The notes beneath the pieces were generated by a model. It was not told where the DNA came from, searched no databases, and worked only from the letters and a program-made list of their open reading frames with translations. Positions 1 to 8,956 of a DNA stretch of 64,000 nt are shown here, in pieces. Source of the stretch: Bradyrhizobium sp. dw_411. GTDB taxonomy: Bacteria > Pseudomonadota > Alphaproteobacteria > Rhizobiales > Xanthobacteraceae. The stretch spans positions 186,001 to 250,000 of the forward strand of contig NZ_JAAVUY010000006.1 in the NCBI RefSeq assembly GCF_018449695.1. The letters are read 5' to 3'. A program made the translations under genes and the position numbers. Position 1 is the first letter of the stretch. The number at the start of each line of letters is the position of its first letter.

Positions 1-2
1 TA

Positions 3-25
3 ATACGAAACGTACCGTTTCGTAT
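3..25. promoter_or_regulatory. TetR-type operator palindrome upstream of the first regulator gene
   Basis: A perfect 10-bp inverted repeat (ATACGAAACG / CGTTTCGTAT) with a 3-base centre lies about 80 bases before the start codon of the TetR gene at 107. A near-copy lies at 6194-6216 before the ABC operon. This is the usual size and geometry of a TetR-family operator, so autoregulation is inferred. The window begins here, so any leftward gene sharing the site is not visible. Confidence 0.7.
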
Positions 26-106
26 ATACCGCAGCAAGAACAAATCTGCGGCAGCCTGCCGTAATTTACGTCAGGTCCGTTTGCACTGAACAACTCTGGA
101 AAGACG

Positions 107-754
107 ATGAGAGTACCGTTGAAGAAATCTCAACCTCAGGAGCCCAAACAGCTCGGCCGGCCGCGCAGCGAGACGTCCCGCATAGCGATCCTTGAAGCGA
201 CGATGGCGCTTCTCGACAAAACCTCCGTCCGCGACATCACGATAGAAGCCATCGCGCGCGAAGCCGGGGTCGGCAAGGTAACGATCTATCGCTGGTGGCC
301 AACCAAGATTCACCTTGTCGTCGATGCGTTTATGGAAACGATGCTGCCGCAGACGCCGTTTCCCGAAAGCGACGCCAAGTTCGGCGCTTTCGCACATCAT
401 CTGGCCGTTCTGGTGAAAAAGTATCGTGGAAAGTATGGCCGCATTGTCGGGGAGATCATCGCCGAGGGACAATTCGATCGCGACGCGCTCACCTATTTCC
501 GCGAAGCCCTGCTGACGCAACGCCGCGCCGCCGCGCGCGACATTGTCGACAATGCCAAAACACGCGGCGAGATCGACAACGAGATCGAAACGGACATTTT
601 GGTCGATGCGCTATATGGACCCATCTACTACCGGTTATTGCTCGGCCACCAGCCGCTCGATGCCGATTTCATTGCCGGCCTCGAGAAGCTGACGGAACGG
701 CTGGCCGTCCCACCCCTTCGCAAGGCAAACCCCGCGGTCAAGCGTGGCCGCTAG
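107..754 (+). CDS. TetR/AcrR-family transcriptional regulator
   Basis: 215 aa. The N-terminal helix-turn-helix (roughly residues 25-70) carries the family pattern, with TIEAIAREAGVGKVTIYRWW as the recognition region. The rest is the variable ligand-binding domain. GGAAAG lies 5 bases before the ATG. The gene converges on the NMT1-like gene, and the 3' ends overlap by 4 bases. The palindrome at 3-25 in front of it is nearly repeated before the ABC transporter operon at 6194-6216, so it probably represses both itself and that operon and responds to the transported or degraded compound. The ligand cannot be read from the sequence. Confidence 0.93.
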   Translation: MRVPLKKSQPQEPKQLGRPRSETSRIAILEATMALLDKTSVRDITIEAIAREAGVGKVTIYRWWPTKIHLVVDAFMETMLPQTPFPESDAKFGAFAHHLAVLVKKYRGKYGRIVGEIIAEGQFDRDALTYFREALLTQRRAAARDIVDNAKTRGEIDNEIETDILVDALYGPIYYRLLLGHQPLDADFIAGLEKLTERLAVPPLRKANPAVKRGR

Positions 755-1689
755 ACCTTCGTCTGCGACACCGCAGTCTCGTAGAAACTCATGTCGGAGT
801 ATTTTTCCGGCTCGGAAAGGTGCTTGCGCGGAACACCGTAGTCGCTGCGCAGCGCGAGAACGGTCCGAACACCAACCGCATCTATCTTCGCATCCCTGAA
901 GAAGCCTGTCCTGCCGTCGAGCAGTACAGCATAAGAACGTTCGGCGTCGCCAGGCGATGCGCCCGCCAGGTGCGCCTGAAAAATACGCAAGGCTTCGGCC
1001 TTGTTTGCTCTATCGTAGAGCCAATCGAGCGCCGCGATATTCGCCCGGATAAAAGATTCAATGTCGCCCTTGTGCGCATCAGCCCAGCCCCGGCGCACAG
1101 CGGCAACAACGCCCTGATAGTGATCGAGAGCATCCGCAGCCACCGCCAGGATGCGAAAGCCCTTATCCGCCGCGGCGAAAGTATAGGGTGGTACGGACAA
1201 GGTTCCCACATGCTTGCCGGCTAAAAGCGCGTCGAAACGCTCTCTCATCCCACCGACTTTGACCAGTTGATAGTCGCCCTCGTTCAGCCCATTCACGGCG
1301 AGTATCTTGCGGAGCACGAAAGCGTAGCCGGTGGTCAGCGCGTCAACCGACAGCGCCTTGCCGCGCAAATCGGAAAAATGGTGAATGTCGGGCGATACGA
1401 TCAGAGACAGGAAGCCGTTATCCGCGCCCATGACAGCGACAAGGTCGGGCTGCGCGACCGTCTCGGCCTCTCCCTGCCCCTCCATATAGGCCACGATGTT
1501 GTCGATCGCCGTCATGGCGATGTCGAACCGGCCATCGATCAGCCCGCTCATTTGCGCAATCGACCCAGGTGTCGGCTCAAGCCGGACGTCGAGACCTTCT
1601 CGCGCGAAAAAGCCCTTGTCCTGCCCAACCCAGAGCGGCCAGTTAAAGCCGGCCAGAAAGACATTTACATCGAGCCGGACAGGATTCAT
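751..1689 (-). CDS. NMT1/SsuA-like substrate-binding-fold protein without a signal peptide
   Basis: 312 aa from the ATG at 1689, 19 bases after the sugar-binding protein gene. An upstream in-frame ATG at 1767 would overlap that gene and adds no signal peptide. The protein starts directly with the first strand of the domain (MNPVRLDVNVFLAGFNWP) and shows the NMT1/THI5/SsuA pattern (DKGFFAREGLDV, FDIAMTAIDNIVAY, TTGYAFVL). It is clearly paralogous to the protein at 56759-57709. Family members are mostly periplasmic binding proteins for nitrate, sulfonates or pyrimidines, but some are cytosolic enzymes (THI5) or relatives such as 4,5-dihydroxyphthalate decarboxylase. With no export signal and last place in a sugar-type ABC operon, it may be an enzyme or a cytosolic ligand binder. 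Confidence 0.8.
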   Translation of the reverse strand: MNPVRLDVNVFLAGFNWPLWVGQDKGFFAREGLDVRLEPTPGSIAQMSGLIDGRFDIAMTAIDNIVAYMEGQGEAETVAQPDLVAVMGADNGFLSLIVSPDIHHFSDLRGKALSVDALTTGYAFVLRKILAVNGLNEGDYQLVKVGGMRERFDALLAGKHVGTLSVPPYTFAAADKGFRILAVAADALDHYQGVVAAVRRGWADAHKGDIESFIRANIAALDWLYDRANKAEALRIFQAHLAGASPGDAERSYAVLLDGRTGFFRDAKIDAVGVRTVLALRSDYGVPRKHLSEPEKYSDMSFYETAVSQTKV

Positions 1690-1708
1690 TGCAAGATTAT
1701 CCGAAAAC

Positions 1709-2674
1709 CTAGCGGGGACGAAAGTCGCGCGGCGCCTTGATCTCGGAATAGTCGAGCTTATCGACATTCTCCGCCGTCACCAAAATGGCCGGCGTCTTGA
1801 TCAGCTTGGTCGGCGTCTCGCCTTTCATGATCTTCGCCGCCTGACGCACGGCTTCACGCCCCTGCAAAACGATTTGCTGAATGCTTTCGCATTGCAGATA
1901 ACCCTTGCGAAGATAGCTGTCGCCAATCGGTGACAAGTTGCTGCTTGAGACCTTGATCTTGCCTTCCAGTTGCGCCTGCACGAGAGCGTCGATCACGCCG
2001 GCTCCCATGTCGTCGTCAACAGTGTAGACACCCGCGATTTTCGGGAAGCCCTGCAACCAGTCTTCCATCAACTTCAGCCCTTCGGTACGACCGGGCACCG
2101 TCGTCTTTTCGACGACAACCTTCATGCCGGGAGCGATTTTGGCGATGCTTTCCCTGAACCCACGCGCGCGGTCAGCCGCCCAATCGACACCCGGTGGCCC
2201 TGCCATAACGCCCACATCGCCCTTGCCGCCCAATGCGCCGGCCAGGCATTCGGCTTGCAGTTGACCGAGCGCGTAGTGATCGGCCAGGACAATGCTTGCA
2301 AGTTTATCCATTGGCTCCGGGATGCTGCCAAGCCCGACAACGGGAATACCCGAGGCAATAACACGCTCGACAGTGGAGCGGATACCGGCCGCATTGGTGG
2401 CGCCAACCAGCATGACTTTGGGCTTGCGTTGGGCCAGATTTTCGATCTGCTCAACCTGCTTGGCGACCTTGTCGAACCCGCCGGAATCCAGAACCACCGC
2501 GTCGAATCCCAGCGCCTTCGCTTCCTCGGTGACGCCGTAATACATCGAAACCCAGAAGCCACCCTGCACGCTGGGCATCGCAAAGGCGATCAGGGGTTTC
2601 GTCTGGGCGAAAGACACTGTCGTCCCGGCAAGCAGGGCGGCAACGACAAGCGCTGCTTTCGTGATTTTCATCAT
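1709..2674 (-). CDS. Periplasmic sugar-type ABC substrate-binding protein (RbsB-like)
   Basis: 321 aa. A cleavable signal peptide is evident (hydrophobic stretch VVAALLAGTTVSFAQ, cleavage after about residue 24). The mature part is a Peripla_BP_4/RbsB-type fold: a first strand (PLIAFAMPSVQGGFWVSMY) close to the family start, the hinge pattern with PVVGLGS, and GVYTVDDDMGAGVIDAL in the second lobe. It should capture a sugar or sugar-like solute and pass it to the two permeases encoded upstream. The start could equally be the next ATG at 2671. The true ligand is unknown; the neighbouring NMT1-like and VOC genes make a non-sugar catabolite possible. Confidence 0.9.
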   Translation of the reverse strand: MMKITKAALVVAALLAGTTVSFAQTKPLIAFAMPSVQGGFWVSMYYGVTEEAKALGFDAVVLDSGGFDKVAKQVEQIENLAQRKPKVMLVGATNAAGIRSTVERVIASGIPVVGLGSIPEPMDKLASIVLADHYALGQLQAECLAGALGGKGDVGVMAGPPGVDWAADRARGFRESIAKIAPGMKVVVEKTTVPGRTEGLKLMEDWLQGFPKIAGVYTVDDDMGAGVIDALVQAQLEGKIKVSSSNLSPIGDSYLRKGYLQCESIQQIVLQGREAVRQAAKIMKGETPTKLIKTPAILVTAENVDKLDYSEIKAPRDFRPR

Positions 2675-2685
2675 ACTACTTTCTT

Positions 2686-3714
2686 TCAGGTGAGCATGAC
2701 CCGACGGGACGCCGGTGCCTGCGTGTCAACCTTGACTTTTTTAGCTTTGGTCCGCTCGCTCAACCGCTTACGTGTGACCGAGAATAACACGATGAGAACC
2801 GTGACAACGCCGAGCATAATGCGTTGCAGGTAGGGCGATACACCGGCGAGATCCATGCCGTTCGAAAGCGTTGTGATGATCACGCTGCCAAGGATCGTCC
2901 CCGCGACGTTGGCACGGCCACCGCCGAGCGTCGTTCCGCCCAACACGACCGCGGCGATTGTCTCAAGGGCAAGCCCTTCACCAAAGGTCGGCTGGCCCGA
3001 CGCCGAACGCGCGGTGTAAATGAGCGCCGCAAGGCCGAACAACGCACCGGCAACAGCATATGCCGTTGCCTTCCAGAGCCGCGTATCGATGCCCGATGCC
3101 GCAGCGGCCTCTTCCGATCCGCCAAGCGCGAACAGAAACCGCCCGCTCTGCGTGCAGGTCAGCCAGTACCAACCGGACACCGCAACCAGGAAAAGGCAGA
3201 TGAACGGAACGGGTATCCCAAGGACCGTACCGGCACCGATGTAGAGGAAACTATCGGGCACTCCCTGCACCGGCGAACTTTGGCTGAAGAGGTATGCGAG
3301 CCCGCGCGCGATCGACAACATACCGATGGTCGCGATAACCGGCTGAACCCGCAAGTAAGCTACCGCGACGCCGCTGGTGGCTCCGGCCAGCGCGCCGGCA
3401 GCCACGCCGGCCACCAGGCCGAAAGACGCGCCGAAATGCACAGCCGTCAACGCAGCACTGACGCTGGCCAATGCAACAACGGCGCCGGTGCTGATGTCGA
3501 TACCAGCCACCAGCACGACAAGCATTTGCCCGAGCGCGGCGAGCGCAAGCGGCGCAGCCTGCCGAAGAATATTGCTCGCATTCCCGCCCGTTGCAAACGA
3601 AGGCACCTCGATCGAGAAATAGCAAACAAGAATGCCCAGCACGACGGTTGCCGGACCGATCGCGAGCGCAAGCTTCCGCATGGGTGCGGCACCGATCATT
3701 TCGCCAATCCCCAT
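2686..3714 (-). CDS. ABC transporter permease, RbsC/BPD_transp_2 family
   Basis: 342 aa inner-membrane permease with about 9-10 hydrophobic segments. It shows the RbsC-family signature region (GQMLVVLVAGIDISTGAVVA) and the conserved C-terminal GxGLALETIAAVVLGGTTLGG motif. It overlaps the end of the second permease gene by 19 bases if the ATG at 3714 is used; ATG 3681 is an alternative without overlap, and neither has a strong Shine-Dalgarno. It pairs with the product of 3696-4658 to form a heterodimeric channel served by the ATPase at 4648-6159. Confidence 0.92.
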   Translation of the reverse strand: MGIGEMIGAAPMRKLALAIGPATVVLGILVCYFSIEVPSFATGGNASNILRQAAPLALAALGQMLVVLVAGIDISTGAVVALASVSAALTAVHFGASFGLVAGVAAGALAGATSGVAVAYLRVQPVIATIGMLSIARGLAYLFSQSSPVQGVPDSFLYIGAGTVLGIPVPFICLFLVAVSGWYWLTCTQSGRFLFALGGSEEAAAASGIDTRLWKATAYAVAGALFGLAALIYTARSASGQPTFGEGLALETIAAVVLGGTTLGGGRANVAGTILGSVIITTLSNGMDLAGVSPYLQRIMLGVVTVLIVLFSVTRKRLSERTKAKKVKVDTQAPASRRVMLT

Positions 3715-4658
3715 TTGAGGCTGATCGGCAGCCTGGATACATACTGGAAAGCGACGACGACAATCGTCACCGATCCGATGACAACCAGTTGATAGGCCGT
3801 ATCGACACCGAGCAAATTGAGAATATTGGTGACGATCGCAATCGGCGCAGCGCCCAGCGCCGCACGCCAGATCTGTCCGTGGCCGCCGGTCATATTTATG
3901 CCGCCGATGGCCACGGCTGCAATCGTCTCGAATTGCAGGCTCGGGGCCAGACTGGGCGGCGCGCTATCGATCCGGCCCGTCAGAACAATCGCTGCAAGCC
4001 CCGTCAAAAAGCCGCCGATACAGAACGCATAGAGACGGTAGCGCTCGGGCGAGAGACCGACAATGCGTGCAGCATCCCGGTTGTCACCCACAAGATAAAT
4101 CGCTCGACCCACGCGCGTGCGTTCCATCACCAGCCAGCAAAGCAAGACCGTGATGACCATCAACGGGACCGAAACCGGCACGCCCTTGATGAAGCCGCGG
4201 CCGAACCAGCTATAGCCGTCCGGCGGAAATTCGACCGGCAGACCGCCCGAGGTCAGGAACGCGAAGCCGTCCGCATAAGTGAGCATGCCGGCGGTCGCGA
4301 TGAAGGCGGGGATCTTGAACCAGCCAACCAGTATGCCGTTAAGCGCACCGAGAGATGCGCCCGCGACGGCTACGGTGAGCCACGCAAGCAAGACTGAATC
4401 GGTTTGCACGCCGACCACGACACCCGCCACCCCGGCAAGGGCAACGACGGCACCCTGCGACAGGTCAATATCGCCAGCCGTGATAATAATCGCCTGGCCG
4501 AGGCTCGCTATGACTAGCGGCGCCGCTTGCATCAATATGTTGATAAGATTACGTGACGACAGGAACCGCGGCTCAAGGAAGCTGACAGCGACTATCGCGC
4601 CGGCGAGCACTGCGGGAATAAAGAGCTGAGTCAGGCGAAAGCGCCGATCAAGCGACAC
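3696..4658 (-). CDS. ABC transporter permease, RbsC/BPD_transp_2 family
   Basis: 320 aa from a GTG at 4658, which has GGAGG 8 bases upstream and overlaps the ATPase gene by 11 bases. An ATG at 4679 would add seven residues and overlap by 32. It has multiple transmembrane helices, the family motif GQAIIITAGDIDLSQGAVVA, and the conserved FETIAAVAIGGINMTGGHG near residue 255. It is related to but distinct from the neighbouring permease, as in two-permease ribose or xylose systems. It works as the partner channel subunit. Confidence 0.9.
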   Translation of the reverse strand: MSLDRRFRLTQLFIPAVLAGAIVAVSFLEPRFLSSRNLINILMQAAPLVIASLGQAIIITAGDIDLSQGAVVALAGVAGVVVGVQTDSVLLAWLTVAVAGASLGALNGILVGWFKIPAFIATAGMLTYADGFAFLTSGGLPVEFPPDGYSWFGRGFIKGVPVSVPLMVITVLLCWLVMERTRVGRAIYLVGDNRDAARIVGLSPERYRLYAFCIGGFLTGLAAIVLTGRIDSAPPSLAPSLQFETIAAVAIGGINMTGGHGQIWRAALGAAPIAIVTNILNLLGVDTAYQLVVIGSVTIVVVAFQYVSRLPISLKWGLAK

Positions 4659-6159
4659 GCGCCGCCCCTCCATCGCCATAGAGTGAGTTCACCAGCGCGG
4701 CGACCGACAGCTTCTGTTTCGGCAACTCGTCAACAATGCGGCCGCGGCGCATCACCTTCACGCGGTCACAGATCAGCGCGGCTTCCATTAGATCGCTTGT
4801 TAAAACAAGAACAGCGCCCCCTCGCCCGGCAATCTGTCGCAATAGCGCATAGATCGCCTCCTTGGCACCGACATCAACGCCGCGCGTAGGCTCAGCGAGG
4901 ATCAAAATCCTTGGATTTCGCAACAGCCAGCGACCGAGCACAACCTTCTGCTGATTGCCGCCACTTAGCGTCGTCACTGGCGACGACGCGTCCGGCGTAT
5001 TGATCGCGAGCGAATGAATGATGTCGTCAACCTTGCGACACTCGTCGCCGCCCGCGATAAAACCGGCGCGTTTGGTCAATTCCCGCAACAAACCGGCACT
5101 CGCATTGCGCCTGACGCTTGATTTCAGCATCAACCCCGTCTGCTTTCGGTCCTCCGGTACGAAGGCGATGCCCGCCTCCATCGATCTGCGCGGCTCCGGC
5201 CGGTGGTCTTTCCCGAATACGGAGATCATACCCTGGGACATAGGCTGAACTCCATGAATGACCCGGCCCACATCGACAAAGCCCGACCCGAGCGGGCCGA
5301 CGACGCCGACAACTTCCCCCGCGCGAATGGAAAATGTCACATCCTCGAACACGTCAGCGCACGAGAGCCCTTGCACATGAAGTGCAGTCTGCCCCAAGGC
5401 TCCCTCTGCCCGGGTCGAAATTGTCTCAAGGGACCGGCCGATCATTGCCTCGATCAGCGCGTCATCAGTGACAGCAGCGAGCGGCTGCGAAAGGGCCAGC
5501 CGCCCGTCACGCAGCACGCTGACAACATCGCCGATGCGCCGCACTTCCTCCATACGATGCGAGATATAGATGAGCCCGAGCCCTTGCGCCTTCAATAAGT
5601 GCAACCGCTCAAGCAAAGCATCGACCTCGGCCGCGCTTAACGCTGCGGTCGGTTCATCGAGAATAAGTATCTCGGCCTTGCGGGCCAGCGCTCGCGCGAT
5701 CTCCACAAGCTGTCGCTGCGCGACACCCAGAGTTTCGACCGGCGCATCAACGTCCAGCCGCACTCCGAGGCGCGATAACATCTCTGCGGCGTCCTGTCGC
5801 ATCTTCCGACGATCGATCCGGCCGAACGACCGGCGCGGCATTGCGTTCAGAAAAATGTTTTCGGCAACGCTTAGCGTTGGCGCGAGATGAATTTCCTGAT
5901 GGACAACGCGCACGCCGTGCGCGGCTGCGACGGCCGGATTGCGCAAGTCGACTGTGTTGCCCCTGATGCGGATTTCACCGCCATCCGGCTGCAACAGACC
6001 GCCGATCATCTTGATAAACGTCGATTTACCGGCGCCGTTCTCTCCCATCAGGACGTGAACAGTTCCCTCTTGAAGCGTAAAATCGATCCCATCGAGAACG
6101 ATATTCGTCCCGAAGCGCTTCGTCAGTTTTGTCGCCGACATCAGCACCGACGCGACCAT
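4648..6159 (-). CDS. Sugar ABC transporter ATPase with two nucleotide-binding domains (RbsA/XylG type)
   Basis: 503 aa with tandem ATPase domains. Domain 1 has Walker A GENGAGKST at 39-47 and Walker B ILILDEPTAAL; its signature region (LGVAQRQLVEIARAL) is the relaxed form usual in this family. Domain 2 has a degenerate Walker A (GPLGSGFVDVGR), which is normal for RbsA-type proteins, then LSGGNQQK. Its Walker B reads ILILAEPTRGVD, so the usual Asp is Ala422 while the catalytic Glu remains. It is the first gene of the operon running down to 751, with the palindrome at 6194-6216 just upstream. ATG 6141 is an alternative start. Confidence 0.93.
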   Translation of the reverse strand: MVASVLMSATKLTKRFGTNIVLDGIDFTLQEGTVHVLMGENGAGKSTFIKMIGGLLQPDGGEIRIRGNTVDLRNPAVAAAHGVRVVHQEIHLAPTLSVAENIFLNAMPRRSFGRIDRRKMRQDAAEMLSRLGVRLDVDAPVETLGVAQRQLVEIARALARKAEILILDEPTAALSAAEVDALLERLHLLKAQGLGLIYISHRMEEVRRIGDVVSVLRDGRLALSQPLAAVTDDALIEAMIGRSLETISTRAEGALGQTALHVQGLSCADVFEDVTFSIRAGEVVGVVGPLGSGFVDVGRVIHGVQPMSQGMISVFGKDHRPEPRRSMEAGIAFVPEDRKQTGLMLKSSVRRNASAGLLRELTKRAGFIAGGDECRKVDDIIHSLAINTPDASSPVTTLSGGNQQKVVLGRWLLRNPRILILAEPTRGVDVGAKEAIYALLRQIAGRGGAVLVLTSDLMEAALICDRVKVMRRGRIVDELPKQKLSVAALVNSLYGDGGAARVA

Positions 6160-6193
6160 GGCGATCCCTGCTCAGGAGAATGGTTGAACCGTC

Positions 6194-6216
6194 TTACGAT
6201 ACGTAGCGTTTCGTTA
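6194..6216. promoter_or_regulatory. Second copy of the TetR-type operator, upstream of the ABC operon
   Basis: The half-sites TTACGATACG and CGTTTCGTTA are separated by 3 bases (TAG) and pair at 8 of 10 positions. The core ACG(A/T)(A/T)ACG-N3-CGTTTCGT matches the palindrome at 3-25. It lies 35-57 bases before the ATPase start codon, a position suited to repression. The remaining gap to 6472 (about 250 bases) shows no gene. Confidence 0.65.
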
Positions 6217-6472
6217 TTCGCACAAGCGCAAATATTCGGCACGAATGCCGCATTTTTTGCCAGCGTGGTTTCAGGGCGACAATTCAGGAGGTGCGATAGC
6301 CGCTATGACCGTGATCTATCGAGAGTAGAAGATAGCCAATCGGGACCCGTCAATTGACGCGTCCACGCACAGCAAGTCACGGCGCATAAGAAAATCAGCT
6401 CAAAAAAGTGGGGCCGGCAGTCGATGCTGCCAGCCCTCGCACGCCGTAGGGCGCACAATCGCTATGGGCCGT

Positions 6473-7354
6473 TCAATAGTCGCTCGGCCCCATCGCCCAC
6501 TCCCATTGGTCGTGGCCATGGGAGTAATTCATGTTGGTCGTCGCCGGATTGCGGTTGATGAGCGGCCGCAGATACATCGGATGGGTGACGCTGCGCACCT
6601 CATGCTCGATCGTAAACAGGTGCTTGCCGCTTGATAGATCGACGATATCGCGAAAACGATACTGATACTGGTTATCCTCGCTGAAGATCAGATCGCGCTC
6701 GGCGAGCCGGCGGTACGGACCCGAGAAATCCGAGACGTAGATCTGCACATGGTGGCCGTCATAGTCCGGCTGCGTCCGGTCGGTCTCGCGGAACAGCAGA
6801 TACTGGTCTTTGCCGATCTCCACGCGAGCGAGAGTGCCGTCGCCATTGTGGAATTGCGCCGGCGTCCCCAGGATCTGCGGATAAAAATCGCAAATGCCTT
6901 TTGCGGTTCCGAGCGGAACATCGAACTCGACATAGGGAATGCCGAGCGTAATGCGCCCGAACCGCGCGGCGTCCGGCTCATAGCAGCGCACATGATTGCC
7001 CCAGGGGCAGATCGCCTCGACGTAATCATTATGCTCGCTGAAGGCGAATTTGGTGCCGTGCAATTTCTTGGCAACCGACGCCAGCCGTTCGAGCAGCGCG
7101 GCACGCCCCGAGATCACAAGGCCGGTATGGCCGCGCAGCACCTGCGCTTCGCCGCTCGGCAGATGAAACTGGTTGCGACCGGCATTGATCCACATATTGG
7201 TGTCGGACACCATCAGATAGGGATCGCGCGTCAGCCCGAGCCCGGTCACATAGAACAATGTCGCCAGATGCTGGTCGGGGACCTGGACGTTGACGTGTTC
7301 GAGGTGAACCGAATTGCCAAGGTCTTCTGCGGCGCGGTCGAATTTCTGCTGCAT
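6473..7354 (-). CDS. VOC-family (glyoxalase/extradiol dioxygenase-like) protein
   Basis: 293 aa from ATG 7354; an in-frame ATG at 7387 is possible. There are two vicinal-oxygen-chelate modules. The first begins HLEHVNVQVPD near residue 16 and the second GIPYVEFDVPLG near residue 136. Candidate metal ligands are the His near the start of module 1, HHVQIYVSD in module 2, and a downstream Glu. The C-terminal tail after about residue 240 (HPMYLRPLINRN) is typical of a family often found with aromatic catabolic genes. The exact reaction (ring cleavage, isomerisation or lyase) is not deducible. It follows the ABC operon on the same strand but is separated by about 290 bases upstream. Confidence 0.75.
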   Translation of the reverse strand: MQQKFDRAAEDLGNSVHLEHVNVQVPDQHLATLFYVTGLGLTRDPYLMVSDTNMWINAGRNQFHLPSGEAQVLRGHTGLVISGRAALLERLASVAKKLHGTKFAFSEHNDYVEAICPWGNHVRCYEPDAARFGRITLGIPYVEFDVPLGTAKGICDFYPQILGTPAQFHNGDGTLARVEIGKDQYLLFRETDRTQPDYDGHHVQIYVSDFSGPYRRLAERDLIFSEDNQYQYRFRDIVDLSSGKHLFTIEHEVRSVTHPMYLRPLINRNPATTNMNYSHGHDQWEWAMGPSDY

Positions 7355-7450
7355 GGATGCATTCCCGGATGCGTTAGGGCGTATCATAGGCAAGGGTGAC
7401 GCCTAATCCAATACTTCGGCGATATGGATTGCGGCGGCACTGTAGGGGCG

Positions 7451-8827
7451 TCATCGCACAGGCCTGACATCGCCGGCATGGCCGTCCCAGGCCCGCGTTT
7501 CCTCGGTCTCGACGAAGCCTGCCTGCAATTCGGCGTTCGCGGTCTCCATGTCGACGCCGTCAACCCAGCGTCCGACCACCAATGTCGCGATGATGTTCGA
7601 CGTCAGATTGGTCGCGGCACGGATTTCTGCCATGAAGCGATCGACCCCGAGCAATAATGCAATACCGGCGACCGGCACCGCATCCACCACCGGCAGCGTG
7701 GCCGCGAGCGCGATGAAGCCGCCCCCGGTGACGCCAGCCGCGCCCTTCGAGGTGAACAGCATCACGAACAGCACGCTCAATTGGTGCCAGATCGAGAGGT
7801 GAACGTTGAAGGCGTTGGCGAGGAACAAGACCGCCGTGGTCATATAGATCGCGGTGCCGTCCATGTTGAAGGAGAAGCCGCCGGGCATCACCAGGCCCAC
7901 GACCTCGCGCGATACGCCGACCTTCTCCAGCTTCTGCATCGAGCGCGGCATCATGGTTTCGGCCGAGGTCGCCGCGAACACGAACAGGATCTCGTCCTTG
8001 AAGTAATTCAGTACCCGGAAAACATTGAAGCCGGACAGTTTCAGGAAGGCGCCGAGCACGATCAGGACAAATAGAATGCTCACAAGATAGACCGAGGCGA
8101 CGAGTTCGCCGAGATCAAGCAACGTCCGCAGGCCGTATTTGCCGACCGTAAAGGCCATCGCGCACAGGGCTGCGAGCGGCGCGAAATACATGATGATCCG
8201 CACCATGCCGAACAACGCGACCGAGGCTGACTCCAGGAACGACACCACCGGCTTGCCGCGTGACTGCGCGATGCTGAGCGCCGATCCCAACAGCACGGCA
8301 ATGAACAGCACCGGCAGGATGTCGCCCTTGACGAAGGGCTCGATGAACGACGCCGGGATGATCGACTGCAGGAAGTCCGACAGCGTCACGGTCTTGGCGA
8401 GCTTGGCATAGGCATCGACCGCCTTGGGATCGAACGCCGCGGGATCGGCGTTGAGCCCGACGCCGACCTTCCACAGATTGCCGACGGTCATTCCGATCAC
8501 GAGCGCCAGCGTGGAGGCGACCTCGAAATAGACCAGCGCCTTGACACCGACATTGGCGACGCGGCGGATATCGCCCATCTTGGCGATGCCGACCACGATG
8601 GTGGTGAAGATGATCGGCGTCACCACGACCTTGATTGCGCGCACAAAGGCGTCGCCGAACGGCTTGAGATAGGCCGAAAAATCCGGATAGGCGTAACCGA
8701 CGAATGCGCCGAGCGCGACCGCGATCAACACTTGCACATAGAGCTTGCGATAGAGCGGCGTTGCGGCCTTGGCCGGCAACCCGATATTGGCAATATCGGA
8801 AGTATGATCGACTTCGAGCGCGGACAT
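7451..8827 (-). CDS. dctA: C4-dicarboxylate/proton symporter, DAACS family
   Basis: 458 aa integral membrane carrier with about eight transmembrane helices and two re-entrant loops. It carries the DctA hallmarks FSFNMDGTAIYMT, the TSKGAAGVTGGGFIALAATL loop, and the C-terminal FMAEIRAATNLTSNIIATLVV. It should import succinate, fumarate or malate with protons or sodium. The start is supported by GGTGGA before the ATG. It stands alone rather than beside dctBD, so this may be an additional DctA paralogue of the genome, and the substrate could differ in detail. Confidence 0.9.
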   Translation of the reverse strand: MSALEVDHTSDIANIGLPAKAATPLYRKLYVQVLIAVALGAFVGYAYPDFSAYLKPFGDAFVRAIKVVVTPIIFTTIVVGIAKMGDIRRVANVGVKALVYFEVASTLALVIGMTVGNLWKVGVGLNADPAAFDPKAVDAYAKLAKTVTLSDFLQSIIPASFIEPFVKGDILPVLFIAVLLGSALSIAQSRGKPVVSFLESASVALFGMVRIIMYFAPLAALCAMAFTVGKYGLRTLLDLGELVASVYLVSILFVLIVLGAFLKLSGFNVFRVLNYFKDEILFVFAATSAETMMPRSMQKLEKVGVSREVVGLVMPGGFSFNMDGTAIYMTTAVLFLANAFNVHLSIWHQLSVLFVMLFTSKGAAGVTGGGFIALAATLPVVDAVPVAGIALLLGVDRFMAEIRAATNLTSNIIATLVVGRWVDGVDMETANAELQAGFVETEETRAWDGHAGDVRPVR

Positions 8828-8916
8828 CGATTTTCCACCCAGCAGCGAAAGACGGATCGATCAGGTCTCAAGTTCTTCTTGATTCGTTTTATTTGCAGCT
8901 CGCGCAAACGCGCCGC

Positions 8917-8940
8917 CGCTGGCCGCTATCGCGGCCAGCG
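8917..8940. terminator. Hairpin downstream of the alcohol dehydrogenase gene
   Basis: A perfect 10-bp stem (CGCTGGCCGC / GCGGCCAGCG) with a TATC loop sits 16 bases after the stop codon of the dehydrogenase and about 90 bases before dctA. No uridine tract follows on the minus strand, so it would be a weak intrinsic terminator or an RNA-stability hairpin. Confidence 0.4.
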
Positions 8941-8956
8941 TCTTGCTTAACGCCAA

